Counted from the first letter of the stretch, positions 8,996-18,743 are shown. The stretch is DNA of 64,000 bases from Bacillus pumilus (GCF_003431975.1 NZ_CP027116.1:2728001-2792000), one strand, 5' to 3'. The notes: generated by a model not told the origin, from the letters alone. Numbers and translations: made by a program.

Positions 8996-9451
8996 TTACT
9001 TTTTCGACGGTGTTTCTATAGAAGCTCTTTTTCCTTCATGATGCCACTGTTCATATAATCCACCGATTGCACGAAATGAGTCGTTAACTCTTTCCACGAT
9101 CTGTTGATGGATACTAGGATCATTTGGTAAATGTGTCTGGATGTTGTCGACTTGATGCTTCCTCATCAAGTCAATGTATACCGTGAGGAAAATCGTATCT
9201 TCTAAAATCCAGTAAATGACTTCATCCGCCACTTTTGTTCTTTTATGTAGCATTTGAATCCCACGTTCATATTGAATAAGGATATAACCACTCGGATCGA
9301 TCTGAATATATGGACTCAAATCATCAAAAAATCCTGACGTTTGAAATGGACGTGCAATATACGGTTCGTATATGTCTCTTGGCAGTGATGTCTTTTGAAG
9401 ACAAGTATCAATACGCTTAATCAGTTCTTCTTTTTGCAGAATTTGCTTCAT
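8996..9451 (-). CDS. Orphan immunity-like protein, probable Imm63 family
   Basis: A soluble 151-residue protein with no signal peptide or membrane span. The central segment YILIQYERGIQMLHKRT, then DEVIYWILEDTIFLTVYIDL, resembles the core I associate with Imm63 polymorphic-toxin immunity proteins (ERG, a kinked polar stretch, then DELLYW plus a helix). The call rests on memory of that pattern. I chose the ATG at 9449-9451 (M-K-Q-I-L-Q) because AAAGGTGG lies eight bases upstream; an in-frame extension to 9487 would run into the preceding terminator. No toxin gene is adjacent and B. subtilis 168, as I recall it, has nothing here. It may be a leftover or bystander immunity gene, or something unrelated. 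Confidence 0.6.
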   Translation of the reverse strand: MKQILQKEELIKRIDTCLQKTSLPRDIYEPYIARPFQTSGFFDDLSPYIQIDPSGYILIQYERGIQMLHKRTKVADEVIYWILEDTIFLTVYIDLMRKHQVDNIQTHLPNDPSIHQQIVERVNDSFRAIGGLYEQWHHEGKRASIETPSKK

Positions 9452-9474
9452 GTCAATTGCCACCTTTGATGAGA

Positions 9475-9505
9475 TAAAAGCTGCCAAGGGATCCCTGGCA
9501 GCTTT
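9475..9505 (-). terminator. Terminator of the zapA-yshE unit
   Basis: Ten-base-pair perfect stem AAAGCTGCCA / TGGCAGCTTT at 9477-9505, loop containing GGGATCCC, then TTTTATC on the minus strand. It stands 20 bases after the 25-codon ORF. Confidence 0.85.
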
Positions 9506-9524
9506 CTAACATGTTTTCTTCATT

Positions 9525-9602
9525 TCACAGGAACATATAAACGGCACCAATGACCGCAAAAGTGCAGGCAACTACGATTAATACTTTTGCTAGCTTTTCC
9601 AT
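9525..9602 (-). CDS. Predicted 25-residue membrane peptide
   Basis: Short ORF starting M-E-K-L-A-K-V-L-I-V-V and ending V-Y-M-F-L. After a charged N-terminus it is one hydrophobic helix. AAGGAG seven bases before the ATG is a textbook ribosome site. It begins nine bases after yshE and ends 20 bases before the operon terminator, so it would be the last gene of the zapA-yshB-polX-mutSB-yshE unit. I recognise no family; function unknown. It resembles the 23-codon ORF at 2084-2155 in size and in its V-I-G-A core. Confidence 0.6.
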   Translation of the reverse strand: MEKLAKVLIVVACTFAVIGAVYMFL

Positions 9603-9611
9603 GTCGTCTCC

Positions 9612-10016
9612 TTAAATGCCGGCTGCTACTACGTAAGACAGCCCAACTGAAATGATGAGTGAAATAAACCCGACCGCTCTATTGTCATTTTCAATCTCTT
9701 TATCTACTTTAAATCGTGGTGTTAAAAATTCAAAAATGAAATAGCTGACAAGCAGCATAACAAAGCCATATACGCCCCATCCAACCATTTGAAGAAGGGA
9801 ATTGTGCTGTGCGATTGAATGCTGAAATACATTCGCAATCCCAAAGATCTTCCCGCCTGTAGCCATGGCAACAGCTAAGTTTCCCCGCTGGATCTCTTCC
9901 CAGTTTTTATAGGAGGTGACGAGTTCAAAAATGGTTAGAAATAAGACGAGACATAAGACGGCCACACTGTAATAAGCGGCAATTTCAACAAGTTCATTTT
10001 CCCAAAAGGCTTTCAT
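9612..10016 (-). CDS. yshE: DUF350 membrane protein YshE
   Basis: A 134-residue protein with four predicted membrane spans at about 12-32, 48-65, 75-95 and 112-132, separated by short polar loops (KNWEEIQRGN; PRFKVDKEIENDNR). Layout and sequence match the DUF350 family, whose function is not known. It follows mutSB by 14 bases and shares its operon, a conserved position in Bacillus. The coupling gives no clear functional link to MutS2. Confidence 0.88.
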   Translation of the reverse strand: MKAFWENELVEIAAYYSVAVLCLVLFLTIFELVTSYKNWEEIQRGNLAVAMATGGKIFGIANVFQHSIAQHNSLLQMVGWGVYGFVMLLVSYFIFEFLTPRFKVDKEIENDNRAVGFISLIISVGLSYVVAAGI

Positions 10017-10030
10017 GCGTTTTCTCCTTT

Positions 10031-12391
10031 TTACTTTAATTCGACGATGGTGACGCCTGATCCTCCCTCACCTTGTTCGCCAAAACGAGCATTTTTCACA
10101 CTTCGATGCTGTTTCAGTAATTCCTGAACCCCTTTTCTGAGGGCACCAGTTCCTTTTCCGTGAATAATCGATACGCGCGGATAACCAGCTAATACCGCAT
10201 CATCTAAGTATTTTTCGACTCTGCTTAATGCATTTTCATAGCGCTCTCCTCTTAAATCGAGCTCAAGCGAGACATGATAGTCTTTCCCTTTGATCGCCGT
10301 GATGGCTTTCTCTTGCTTAAATTCAGGTGCTGACTTGATAAATTCCATGTCTTTTTCTTTTACCTTCATTTTCAGAATGCCCATTTGGACACTCCATTCT
10401 TTATTTCCTGTTTGTTCAAGCAGCGTTCCTTTTTGCCCGAAGGTGAGTACTTTGACCTCGTCGCCTGACTTTAGCTGTCTTGCTGCTTTTTTCGCTGGCT
10501 CTGGCTTTTTCTTGCGATCAAACTCAGGAACCGCTTCTTCAAGACGCTTTCTCGCATCGATGAGTTCATGCTCTTTGAATGAGCGGTGCTCACTTTTTAT
10601 CGAACGCAGCTCTTGAACGATATCTTCTGCTTCTTTTGAAGCTTGTTCAATTTTTTCTTTCGCTTTCTGTTCAGCTTCTTCAAGCAGTTTGTCCTTTTGC
10701 TCATTCCATTCAAGAATTTGTCGTTGCAATTCTTTATGAAGCTTTTCTGCTTCTTTTCTATAAACTTCTGTCTCATGCAGCTCTTCTTCTGCTTGTTTCT
10801 TGCTGTCTTCTAATGAAGCAATCATTTGGTCTACTTCATTATGCTCTGCATGCATATCCGCTCTCGCCCGGGCTATAAGATGATCAGGCAAACCAAGACG
10901 TTTTGAAATTTCAAATGCATTACTTCGTCCAGGTACACCGATAAGCAAGCGGTACGTTGGTGATAAGGTTTCAATGTCAAACTCCACACTCGCATTTGTG
11001 ACACCTTGACGGTTATAACCGTATGCCTTCAGCTCAGGGTAATGTGTCGTTGCAATGACACGTGCATTTGTTTGATGAACTTCATCTAAAATGCTCATCG
11101 CAAGTGCAGCACCTTCGGCAGGGTCTGTTCCTGCCCCTAATTCATCAAATAACACAAGTGAGTTAGAAGTTAGATGCTTTAAGATATCCACGATATTGAC
11201 CATATGAGATGAGAAGGTACTCAAGCTTTGCTCAATGGACTGTTCGTCTCCAATATCGGCAAATATTTGGTCGAATACAGCCACTTCAGAGCCTTCTTCA
11301 ACTGGTATATGGAGGCCCGCCTGCGTCATCAGCGTAAGAAGACCCAGCGTTTTTAAAGTAACTGTCTTTCCCCCTGTATTTGGTCCAGTGATCACGATTG
11401 TTGAAAAATCTTTGCCAAGCTCAATGTCGTTTGCCACAACCTGATCCCGAGGCAATAGAGGATGTCTTGCTCGCTTTAAATAGATCTCCCCTTGATCATT
11501 CACAGCAGGCTTTGTGGATTTTTCTGCCTTTGCATATTTAGCTTTAGCGAAGATAAAATCTAATGTTTGAAGCTCTTTTACATTATGCAGCAGTTCCTCA
11601 ATGTGCTCTGACACGCTCGCTGTCAGCATTTGCAAGATCTTTTCAACCTCTTGCTTTTCTTTCAAACGGGTTTGCTGCAAGGTGTTATTTAAATCCACGA
11701 CCACTTGCGGCTCAATAAAAAGGGTGGCCCCAGATGAAGACTGATCGTGAACAATGCCACCGTAATTCGAGCGGTACTCTTGTTTCACTGGAATAACAAA
11801 CCGATCATTACGAATGGTAACAATCGTGTCTGACAGCATTTTTGAAGCCGATTGTGAACGAATCATCGATTCTAATTTATCACGGACTTTTGATTCTAAA
11901 GAACGTAATTGTGTTCGGATTGTACGAAGTGCCGGTGTTGCGTGATCAAGCACTTCTCCATTGTCACCGATACAGCTTTCAATTTCTTTTCTAACTTCAG
12001 GCAGTAAAATCAGCGTCTCTGCATATGTATGAAGGCGCGGTATGTCTACACCATCTTCATACATGGACGTGAGAAAGTGCTTCATATTTTTCGCCGTATA
12101 TAGCAGCGCTGCAATTTCCATCAGCTCAGAAGGGCTTAATGTACTGCCTATCTCTGCCCGTTTGACGGCACGTCTAATATCCGTTAACCCGCCAAACGGA
12201 GCCGTTCCCTTTAAGCGAATCACATCTTGTGCTTCTGCTACCTCTTCCAGCAGATGCTGAATGGTTTCTATATCCGTCAGCGGCATTAAATCCTGCGCTC
12301 TTTCTTTTCCTAAAGAGGATGCGGTATAGGACATGACTTTTTCTTTTACTTTTTGAAATTCTAATGATGCTAACACTTTTTGTTGCAGCAT
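10031..12391 (-). CDS. mutSB: MutS2 ATPase/endonuclease
   Basis: MutS2-type protein of 786 residues, full family length. The ABC-type ATPase core has Walker [13 protein letters not shown] near 333, the signature region [10 protein letters not shown] near 390, Walker [15 protein letters not shown] near 408 and [12 protein letters not shown] near 443. A long coiled coil spans roughly 520-630 (rich in E, K, Q). The C-terminal Smr domain starts near 710 ([13 protein letters not shown]) and contains the [11 protein letters not shown] motif. It lacks the MutS mismatch-recognition domain. In B. subtilis MutS2 has been linked to recombination and, more recently, to rescue of collided ribosomes; family knowledge, not visible here. 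It follows polX by 18 bases. Confidence 0.96.
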   Translation of the reverse strand: MLQQKVLASLEFQKVKEKVMSYTASSLGKERAQDLMPLTDIETIQHLLEEVAEAQDVIRLKGTAPFGGLTDIRRAVKRAEIGSTLSPSELMEIAALLYTAKNMKHFLTSMYEDGVDIPRLHTYAETLILLPEVRKEIESCIGDNGEVLDHATPALRTIRTQLRSLESKVRDKLESMIRSQSASKMLSDTIVTIRNDRFVIPVKQEYRSNYGGIVHDQSSSGATLFIEPQVVVDLNNTLQQTRLKEKQEVEKILQMLTASVSEHIEELLHNVKELQTLDFIFAKAKYAKAEKSTKPAVNDQGEIYLKRARHPLLPRDQVVANDIELGKDFSTIVITGPNTGGKTVTLKTLGLLTLMTQAGLHIPVEEGSEVAVFDQIFADIGDEQSIEQSLSTFSSHMVNIVDILKHLTSNSLVLFDELGAGTDPAEGAALAMSILDEVHQTNARVIATTHYPELKAYGYNRQGVTNASVEFDIETLSPTYRLLIGVPGRSNAFEISKRLGLPDHLIARARADMHAEHNEVDQMIASLEDSKKQAEEELHETEVYRKEAEKLHKELQRQILEWNEQKDKLLEEAEQKAKEKIEQASKEAEDIVQELRSIKSEHRSFKEHELIDARKRLEEAVPEFDRKKKPEPAKKAARQLKSGDEVKVLTFGQKGTLLEQTGNKEWSVQMGILKMKVKEKDMEFIKSAPEFKQEKAITAIKGKDYHVSLELDLRGERYENALSRVEKYLDDAVLAGYPRVSIIHGKGTGALRKGVQELLKQHRSVKNARFGEQGEGGSGVTIVELK

Positions 12392-12409
12392 GGTCCAGCC
12401 TCCTAACGA

Positions 12410-14122
12410 CTACCTATCACGCGTTAAAAACTTTTTGATCTCGTTTAGAGAAAAAGTATTCACGACATGTGCTTTTGGTGTCCAGCCTTTTCTTGCAGCT
12501 GTTACACCGACTTCCATATGTTCAAGCATGGCGATGTTGTGTGCATCTGTATTGATCATGATGTTTACGCCCGCTTCGTTTGCTTTCATTAAATGCTCTG
12601 TTTTCAAATCAAGTCTTGACGGATTACTGTTGAGCTCAAGTGCAGTGCCCGTTTTCTTCGCAAGGTCTATGAGCTGATCTATATTTAAGGCATAGCCATC
12701 CCGTCTACCGATCAAACGTCCAGTTGGATGGGCAATTAAATCGACATGCTGATTTCGCAGCGCATTTTCAAGCCGTTCCATCATGACTTCCTCCGGCTGA
12801 GAAAAGCTAGAATGAATAGACGCAATCACAAAATCCATGTCTTTAAGAAAGTCATCATCATAATCTAACGATCCATCCGGCAGGATATCCATTTCGACCC
12901 CTTTGAAAATGTGAAAGTGCTCGAATTCCTCATTAAGCTTGTCTATTTCTTTTGCTTGCAGACGCAAACGTTCTTTCGTTAAACCATTGGCCACTTTTAA
13001 ATATTGCGAGTGGTCTGTGATGGCCATGTATTCATAGCCTTTTGCGATACATGCCTCTGCCATTTCACGGATAGAGAATGCTCCGTCACTCCATGTCGAG
13101 TGCATATGGAGATCTCCTTTGATATCTTTCAGTTCTACAAACTGCATACTTTCTTTATACGTATCAATCTCCGCTCCGGTTTCACGAATTTCTGGCGGAA
13201 TGAGTGGAAGTTGAAAATGCGCATAAAAAGCCCTTTCGTCTTCGAACGTTTTCACTTCTCCAGTTTCAATCGTTTCCACGCCATATTCACTTATGCGCTC
13301 TCCGCGTTCCTTTGCAAGCTGGCGCATTCGAATATTGTGGTCTTTTGAGCCAGTGAAATGGTGCAGCGTCGTTGCGAATTGATCTGATGTCACAAGCCGG
13401 AAGTCCACACTGATCTCAAAATCAAGGGCAAGAATAACAGATACCTTCGTATCACCGCTTGCGATGACATCCTTCACATCATCAAGTGCAACGAGCTGCT
13501 CTCTGACTTGCTCAGGGCTGTCTGTCGCAATGATATAATCTAAATCTTTGACCGTTTCACGTGCACGTCTTAAACTGCCTGCTCTTGAAAAACGGATGAT
13601 GCCCTTCGTCTGTTCAAGTACATGATCAATCCGCTCTGCCACATCTAATGCAAAGCCAATTGGCAGTCGTTCTGGCTGCTTTCCCGCTTCCTCTAGAGCG
13701 GCGAGAATTTTTTCTTCTGTTTTTTTACCGAAGCCTGCAAGCGCTTGTACTTTTTCCGCTTCACATGCTTCTTTTAGTGACTGTGCATCGTGGACACCAA
13801 GTTCTTGGTATAGCTTAGCGATCTTCTTCCCGCCAAGTCCCGGCAATTTTAAGAGCGGGACAAGCCCTTCAGGCACTTCATGTTTTAATTGTTCAAGTGT
13901 TTCTGATTGTCCTTTTTCGATATACTCTGTGATCACAGCAAAGGTTCCTTTTCCAATGCCTGGTAATGCTAATAAATCATCTATTTGAGAAAGGCTACGA
14001 TCATCTTGTTCCAGCGCCGCCGCTGCTTTACGAAAGGCAGAAATCTTAAAAGGATTATCTCCTTTTAGTTCCATATATACTGCAATTGTTTCAAGAAGTT
14101 TGATAATATCTTTTTTATTCAT
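12410..14122 (-). CDS. polX: Family X DNA polymerase with PHP domain
   Basis: Gap-filling DNA polymerase of base-excision repair, 570 residues. The N-terminal helix-hairpin-helix region shows three HhH cores: LPGIGKG (about 54), LPGLGGKK (about 93), LAGFGKKT (about 128). The nucleotidyltransferase core has GSLRRARETVKDLDYI (about 182-197) with the metal aspartates, and EISVDFRLV near 235. The C-terminal PHP domain starts near 338 (GDLHMHSTWSDG) and continues with AITDHS, GVEMDIL, DFVIASIHSSF, LIAHPTGR and INTDAHN. These metal-binding His and Asp residues give bacterial PolX its 3'-5' exonuclease activity. It lies in the zapA-yshB-polX-mutSB operon. Confidence 0.95.
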   Translation of the reverse strand: MNKKDIIKLLETIAVYMELKGDNPFKISAFRKAAAALEQDDRSLSQIDDLLALPGIGKGTFAVITEYIEKGQSETLEQLKHEVPEGLVPLLKLPGLGGKKIAKLYQELGVHDAQSLKEACEAEKVQALAGFGKKTEEKILAALEEAGKQPERLPIGFALDVAERIDHVLEQTKGIIRFSRAGSLRRARETVKDLDYIIATDSPEQVREQLVALDDVKDVIASGDTKVSVILALDFEISVDFRLVTSDQFATTLHHFTGSKDHNIRMRQLAKERGERISEYGVETIETGEVKTFEDERAFYAHFQLPLIPPEIRETGAEIDTYKESMQFVELKDIKGDLHMHSTWSDGAFSIREMAEACIAKGYEYMAITDHSQYLKVANGLTKERLRLQAKEIDKLNEEFEHFHIFKGVEMDILPDGSLDYDDDFLKDMDFVIASIHSSFSQPEEVMMERLENALRNQHVDLIAHPTGRLIGRRDGYALNIDQLIDLAKKTGTALELNSNPSRLDLKTEHLMKANEAGVNIMINTDAHNIAMLEHMEVGVTAARKGWTPKAHVVNTFSLNEIKKFLTRDR

Positions 14123-14204
14123 CTCTCATCCTCCAGCCGCTTTGGCATCTTCCTTTATAAATATACAAACTTTTCCTTCATCCTACAACTTTCCGTCATG
14201 GAAT

Positions 14205-14236
14205 GAGAAAAAACTCCTCCAAGAAAGGAGAAGTTT
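14205..14236 (-). terminator. Terminator after yshB
   Basis: Ten-base-pair stem AAACTTCTCC / GGAGGAGTTT (one G-T pair) around TTTCTT at 14211-14236, then TTTCTC. It directly abuts the yshB stop. The 114 bases between yshB and polX hold this hairpin and no gene. Confidence 0.75.
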
Positions 14237-14770
14237 TTAAGCTCCATACGTCGCCCATAAGTCTTTGACAAGACTGGACAGATAAGGGGTGTTGCTTACG
14301 ATCACATCTGCTAAAATGGATTTGCTCATCATTGTTTGCAGCGCATCGACTGGAAGTAATGCAGCGACAAACAAGAGAATAAATACAAATAGATAGGTTT
14401 CAAGAAATCCTAACACACCGCCAAGCAGTTTGTTGACCTGCTTAATCACAGGTATACTTGCAATGGTTGTGAGCAATCCGCCAATGATAGCGAGCAGGAT
14501 TTTGGTCAAGATAAACAGAATGATAAACGCAATGGTATTATAATAAGCTGTTTCTAGATTCCCACTAAAGAAAGCGAGCTGCGCTTGACCGCCGCTAAAA
14601 TCAGGTGCTGGAATCCACGTAAGCTGTGGTGCAAGTGACTGATAAAACATGGAAGCCACTAAAATAGAAACAACAAAGCTGATCAATTTAATAAATTGAA
14701 GAATAAACCCGCGTTTTAGACCGACAAGCGTTCCCATAAGAAGCAAAAACAAAATGATGATATCGATCAC
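14237..14770 (-). CDS. yshB: CvpA-family membrane protein YshB
   Basis: A 177-residue integral membrane protein with four predicted spans near 2-22, 26-46, 78-105 and 120-145. The N-terminal block IDIIILFLLLMGTLVGLKRGFI is the CvpA (colicin V production) signature, including the G-x-K-R-G-F turn. Members are linked to envelope homeostasis in several bacteria. It begins seven bases after zapA and the two are surely co-transcribed. Confidence 0.88.
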   Translation of the reverse strand: MIDIIILFLLLMGTLVGLKRGFILQFIKLISFVVSILVASMFYQSLAPQLTWIPAPDFSGGQAQLAFFSGNLETAYYNTIAFIILFILTKILLAIIGGLLTTIASIPVIKQVNKLLGGVLGFLETYLFVFILLFVAALLPVDALQTMMSKSILADVIVSNTPYLSSLVKDLWATYGA

Positions 14771-14777
14771 GGTAATT

Positions 14778-15035
14778 TCATTCCTTTTCTTTAAGCTGAA
14801 TCTCTAGTTTTTCGTATTGCTCTTTTAATTTCAAGTAGTCGTGGACGACATTGACTGCTGTCAGTACAGCTAATTTGTTTATATCAAGGTATGGATTTTT
14901 TTCATTTATTTCTCTCATTTTATCATCAACAATTGAAGCAACATGCCGCATATGCATCTTCGTTTCTTGACCGATGATCGTATAGGACTGTCCGTAAATT
15001 TCAACTGTTGTTTTCGTTTTACCGCCGTCAGACAA
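14778..15035 (-). CDS. zapA: Cell-division protein ZapA
   Basis: Small FtsZ-bundling protein of the division ring. It has 85 residues: an N-terminal globular part with [14 protein letters not shown] (about 10-23) and [13 protein letters not shown], then a C-terminal coiled coil ([18 protein letters not shown]) used for tetramerisation. The start is TTG at 15033-15035, favoured by GGAGG seven bases upstream. It heads the unit reading through yshB, and is divergent from rnhC with a 134-base gap. Matches B. subtilis YshA/ZapA. Confidence 0.93.
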   Translation of the reverse strand: MSDGGKTKTTVEIYGQSYTIIGQETKMHMRHVASIVDDKMREINEKNPYLDINKLAVLTAVNVVHDYLKLKEQYEKLEIQLKEKE

Positions 15036-15169
15036 CGTTTCTCCTCCATTCCACGAGAATCCTAGTCTCTATCATAACATGTTTAGACATTGAATGGAAA
15101 GACGAGCCCTTCCCTGTTATGGTACACTTTAGAAATCAATGATATTAAGGTAAAAAGGAGTTATCCACT

Positions 15170-16093
15170 GTGCCCCAATCCGTCTTAAAAGCAACATCAG
15201 AAGACCTTAAAAAGATGAAGAGCGCATATGCGCACCATTTAACTGATACGTTACCACCAGGCGCCCTGTTTCAAGCAAAAGTTCCTGGCTGTACGATTAC
15301 AGCCTATCGTTCTGGCAAAGTGCTGTTTCAAGGACAAAAGGCAGAAGCTGAAGCTAGTCAATTTAGTCATTTACAAGCAGCTAATCCGAAAAGTCAAAAA
15401 ACACCTACTGTTACAAAATACAGTCCGCCGTCAGGGATTGCTTCTATGTCCGTCATCGGTTCAGATGAAGTAGGAACAGGTGATTATTTTGGGCCGATCA
15501 CAGTCTGTGCCGCCTATGTGGATGCCAGCCAGCTTGCCCTCATGAAAGAGCTTGGCGTAAAAGACTCAAAAGGCCTAAAGGACCCGCAAATTATCAATAT
15601 TGCCAAAGATCTCATCAAAACCATTCCGTTCAGCCTTCTCGTGCTCCGAAATGAAAAGTATAATGCGATGCAGGAAAAGGGCATGAGTCAAGGGAAAATG
15701 AAGGCGCTGCTTCACAACCAAGTCATCACCTCTGTGCTAGAAAAGCTAGACGGGAAACAGCCCGAAGCCATTTTGATTGACCAATTTGCAGAACCGGGCA
15801 TTTATTTCAAGCATCTTGCAGGAAAAAAAATAATTCGGGAGCGGACGTACTTTAGCACAAAAGCAGAAGGTATTCACTTGTCAGTGGCTGCGGCTTCCAT
15901 TATTGCCAGGTACGCCTTTTTAATTGAAATGGATAAGTTATCAAAAGCAGCGAGCTTTGACATTCCAAAAGGAGCCGGTCCTCATGTCGACAAGGCGGCT
16001 GCAAAACTCATAAAGCTGCACGGCGAAGATGCTTTACGTCAATTTACAAAGCTGCATTTTGCCAACACACAAAAAGCGAAAAAATGGTTATAA
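15170..16093 (+). CDS. rnhC: Ribonuclease HIII
   Basis: Cleaves RNA in RNA-DNA hybrids such as R-loops and primers. Of 307 residues, the first ~90 form the TBP-like substrate-binding domain (TAYRSGKVLFQGQKAEAEAS). The catalytic RNase H domain starts at VIGSDEVGTGDYFGP (about 97-111), whose Asp and Glu bind metal; RNase HIII has DE where RNase HII has DEAG. Further motifs are KDSKGLKD, ILIDQFAEPG and HLSVAAASIIARY. The start is GTG at 15170 with AAGGAG nine bases upstream. It is the first of only six plus-strand CDSs in the window and probably monocistronic. Confidence 0.96.
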   Translation: MPQSVLKATSEDLKKMKSAYAHHLTDTLPPGALFQAKVPGCTITAYRSGKVLFQGQKAEAEASQFSHLQAANPKSQKTPTVTKYSPPSGIASMSVIGSDEVGTGDYFGPITVCAAYVDASQLALMKELGVKDSKGLKDPQIINIAKDLIKTIPFSLLVLRNEKYNAMQEKGMSQGKMKALLHNQVITSVLEKLDGKQPEAILIDQFAEPGIYFKHLAGKKIIRERTYFSTKAEGIHLSVAAASIIARYAFLIEMDKLSKAASFDIPKGAGPHVDKAAAKLIKLHGEDALRQFTKLHFANTQKAKKWL

Positions 16094-16122
16094 AAAAGAG
16101 CTATGGCCTTATGGCCATAGCT
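16091..16122 (-). terminator. Terminator for leftward (pheT) transcripts
   Basis: Stem AGCTATGGCC / GGCCATAGCT with loop TTAT or ATAA at 16099-16122. On the minus strand it is followed by CTTTTTTATAA, a good U-tract; on the plus strand only TAGATTG follows. It should therefore end pheT transcripts after the structured element, right at the rnhC stop. Confidence 0.75.
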
Positions 16123-16131
16123 TAGATTGTT

Positions 16132-16297
16132 GACAAAGGGATAAAATGACCTTTATTTTAGCCCTTTGTCTTCTTTTCAGCGTGATAGAAAACCTTTGCA
16201 GTTTAGGGAGGACGAGTACCGGAGCGGAGCGAATTTGTCATTCGTGAGCACCGGAGCACAGACCTGACAAAGAATGCGAGGGTTTGTCTACACGCTG
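16132..16297. repeat. Structured repeat-like intergenic element
   Basis: Between convergent rnhC and pheT lies about 165 bases of nested inverted repeats. Part 1 (16132-16170) is a 16-base-pair hairpin: GACAAAGGG plus ATAAAAT against ATTTTAG plus CCCTTTGTC, one mismatch. Part 2 (16178-16297) closes with CAGCGTG/CACGCTG, TAGA/TCTA and AAACC/GGTTT. Inside are TTTGTCA/TGACAAA arms and two near-copies of GAGYACCGGAGC (about 16215 and 16246). It is not coding. It recalls the ~190-base dispersed repeats reported in the B. subtilis genome, but I cannot confirm that. It could also be a conserved structured RNA. Confidence 0.6.
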
Positions 16298-16330
16298 AGC
16301 TAGGGCCTTATGGCCCTAGCTCTTTTCTTT
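16297..16330 (+). terminator. Terminator for rightward (rnhC) transcripts
   Basis: Eleven-base-pair perfect stem GAGCTAGGGCC / GGCCCTAGCTC with loop TTAT at 16297-16322, followed on the plus strand by TTTTCTTT. It overlaps the last codons of pheT on the other strand. Confidence 0.82.
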
Positions 16331-18743
16331 AACCGCGTAAAACGGCTTGATACGTATCTTCTAATGCTTTCAATACTTTTGTATGAACAGCCGTAACTTC
16401 TTCCTCTGTCAAAGTTTGTTCCGGGTTTAAATATTGAAGAGAGAATGCAACAGATTTCTTGCCTTCTTCCATATGTTCGCCCTCATACACATCAAAAACG
16501 GATAGGTCAGTCAGTAAATCCCCGCCTGCTTCATAGATGACCCGCTCTAACTGTCCGCTTGAGATTTGCTGATCGACAACAAGTGCAATATCTCTTGTCA
16601 CAGCAGGGAATCTCGGAATTGCTGTATATTTCATATCCTTCGATTCAGACGTCATGACATCTGTTAAATCAAACTCGAAGACATATGTTTCTTTTAAATC
16701 TAATTCCTTTTCAATGACTGGATGCAGTGCAGCAACAAATCCAATCACTTTTCCATTTAAATGAACATCCGCTGTACGACCTGGGTGAAGACCCTCGCGC
16801 TCTGCTTGGACATATGTGATTTGACCTGATACACCAAGCTTTTCAAATAGGCCTTCAGCAATTCCTTTCGCTACGTAAAAATCGACGGCTTTTTTCTCGC
16901 CCTGCCAAAGATTTTTATGCCATAAGCCTGTGAGCGCACCAGCAACATGCTCCTTTTCCACTGGTTTTGCCCCTTCAGCTTCCGCTAAGAACACAGAACC
17001 CGTTTCATAAAAACCAAAGGAATCAGCTTGTCTTGCCAAGTTATATGCAACAGAATCAAGTAAGTTTGGCAGTAAACTTTGTCTAAGCACACTTCTTTCT
17101 TCACTCATTGGCAAAGAAAGTCTCGTCTTATAAGCTGGATTCAGTGCAAAAGCTGTAGACTTATGCTGGTTTGTCAATGAGTACGTGATCGCTTGAGAAA
17201 GACCTGCGCCTTCTAAGAAGCGTCTCACCTTCCTGCGCTTCACTTGGTATGGCGTTAGACCGCCAACTGTACCAGCTGTCGCAGGCAGTGTAGACGGGAT
17301 ATTATCGTAGCCGTATAATCTCGCAACTTCTTCAATAAGGTCTTCTTCAATCGTGATATCCATTCTGCGAGAAGGAACGGTTACGACAAGTACGTCATTT
17401 GATTCGCCCACTGTAAAGCCCAGTTTGTTGAAAATTTGAATCATATCTTCTTTTGAAATGCTCATGCCAAGCACCTTGTTCACGCGTTCAGTGGATACGT
17501 GGATGACATTCATATTTGTTTCAAGATGGTTTTCCTCAACCGTCCCGCTTAGCACTTCACCACCTGCATAGAGACTGATTAATTGCGCTGCTCTTTCGGC
17601 TGCAGACTTCGTACGTTGCGGATCAAGGCCTTTTTCAAATCGTGTGCTTGATTCACTGCGAAGCCCTAAGTCTCTAGATGCTTGACGGACTGTTTGACCG
17701 TTGAAATATGCTGCTTCTAAAAGAATCGTTGTCGTCTCATTACGCACCTCTGATTCAAGGCCGCCCATGACGCCTGCTACAGCGTGCGCCTTCGTCCCAT
17801 TAGTAATCACAAGATGCTTTGATGAAAGTGTACGTTCTTGCTCATCCAGTGTTTGAATGCTTTCGCTATCAGTCGCTTTACGTACGACCACCTGCTTTGA
17901 ACCAAAACGATCATAATCAAACGCATGAAGCGGCTGGCCGTATTCAAGCAGTACAAAGTTCGTCATATCCACGACGTTGTTAATAGGGCGAATACCTGCA
18001 TTCATCAATCTTGTTTGAATCCAAAGCGGTGCTGGTCCGATCTTTACATTTTTAATGATCTTCGCTGCATAAAGTGGATTCGCTTCTTGATCTTCAATTT
18101 TCACAGAAATATAGTCTGCTGCTTTTTCTGAAGATGTGTCATGTGCTGTATCAGGAAGTTTCATTTCTTTTCCTAAGATGGCTGCAACCTCATAGGCAAC
18201 ACCTAGCATATTAAGAGCATCCGCACGGTTTGGTGTTAAGCCAAGCTCAAGTACCGCATCATCTAATTGAAGCGCCTGAAGAGCATCGTCACCAGGTTTG
18301 ACATCATTCGGAAAAACAAAGATCCCTTCTGCATATTCCTTTGGTACGAGTTTGCTTTCGACGCCTAATTCTTGCAACGAACAAATCATGCCATGAGACT
18401 CTTCGCCGCGTAGTTTTGCTTTTTTAATTTTAAAGTTCCCTGGAAGAACTGCACCAACCGTTGCGACAGCCACATACTGTCCTTTATCCACATTCGGGGC
18501 TCCACAAATAATTTGCACCGGCTCGTCTTCTCCGATATCCACGAGACATTTGTTTAATTTATCGGCATTCGGGTGCTGTTCTCGCTCCACAACGTGTCCA
18601 ATGACAACACCTTTGATACCTTCCCCTTTATATTCAACGGCTTCTACTTCAATCCCGCTTCTTGTGATTTTTTCTGCTAATTCACCTGGCTGGATGCCTT
18701 CTAAATCGACATAGTCTTCTAACCATTTATATGAAACAAACAT
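16329..18743 (-). CDS. pheT: Phenylalanyl-tRNA synthetase, beta subunit
   Basis: Forms the alpha2-beta2 enzyme that charges tRNA-Phe. At 804 residues it is full length. In order: a tRNA-binding OB domain (about 40-150, with [21 protein letters not shown] and IICGAPNV), the B3/B4 editing domain (about 210-390), B5 (about 405-475), a catalytic-like core, and the C-terminal anticodon-binding FDX-ACB domain (about 710-804, [14 protein letters not shown]). The N-terminus [17 protein letters not shown] is typical. It follows pheS by 15 bases with AGGAGG in between, and depends on the upstream T-box. Confidence 0.97.
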   Translation of the reverse strand: MFVSYKWLEDYVDLEGIQPGELAEKITRSGIEVEAVEYKGEGIKGVVIGHVVEREQHPNADKLNKCLVDIGEDEPVQIICGAPNVDKGQYVAVATVGAVLPGNFKIKKAKLRGEESHGMICSLQELGVESKLVPKEYAEGIFVFPNDVKPGDDALQALQLDDAVLELGLTPNRADALNMLGVAYEVAAILGKEMKLPDTAHDTSSEKAADYISVKIEDQEANPLYAAKIIKNVKIGPAPLWIQTRLMNAGIRPINNVVDMTNFVLLEYGQPLHAFDYDRFGSKQVVVRKATDSESIQTLDEQERTLSSKHLVITNGTKAHAVAGVMGGLESEVRNETTTILLEAAYFNGQTVRQASRDLGLRSESSTRFEKGLDPQRTKSAAERAAQLISLYAGGEVLSGTVEENHLETNMNVIHVSTERVNKVLGMSISKEDMIQIFNKLGFTVGESNDVLVVTVPSRRMDITIEEDLIEEVARLYGYDNIPSTLPATAGTVGGLTPYQVKRRKVRRFLEGAGLSQAITYSLTNQHKSTAFALNPAYKTRLSLPMSEERSVLRQSLLPNLLDSVAYNLARQADSFGFYETGSVFLAEAEGAKPVEKEHVAGALTGLWHKNLWQGEKKAVDFYVAKGIAEGLFEKLGVSGQITYVQAEREGLHPGRTADVHLNGKVIGFVAALHPVIEKELDLKETYVFEFDLTDVMTSESKDMKYTAIPRFPAVTRDIALVVDQQISSGQLERVIYEAGGDLLTDLSVFDVYEGEHMEEGKKSVAFSLQYLNPEQTLTEEEVTAVHTKVLKALEDTYQAVLRG

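Noticed and set aside
9452..9487. Longer N-terminus for the Imm63-like gene
   Set aside because: It would begin inside the terminator hairpin of the preceding operon; the internal ATG has a proper ribosome site.
10290..10878. Plus-strand frames inside mutSB
   Set aside because: No ribosome sites; composition reflects the coiled-coil codons of mutSB on the other strand.
16132..16297. tRNA or known riboswitch in the rnhC-pheT gap
   Set aside because: No cloverleaf, CCA end or T-loop motif, and it lies at gene ends rather than in a 5' leader.
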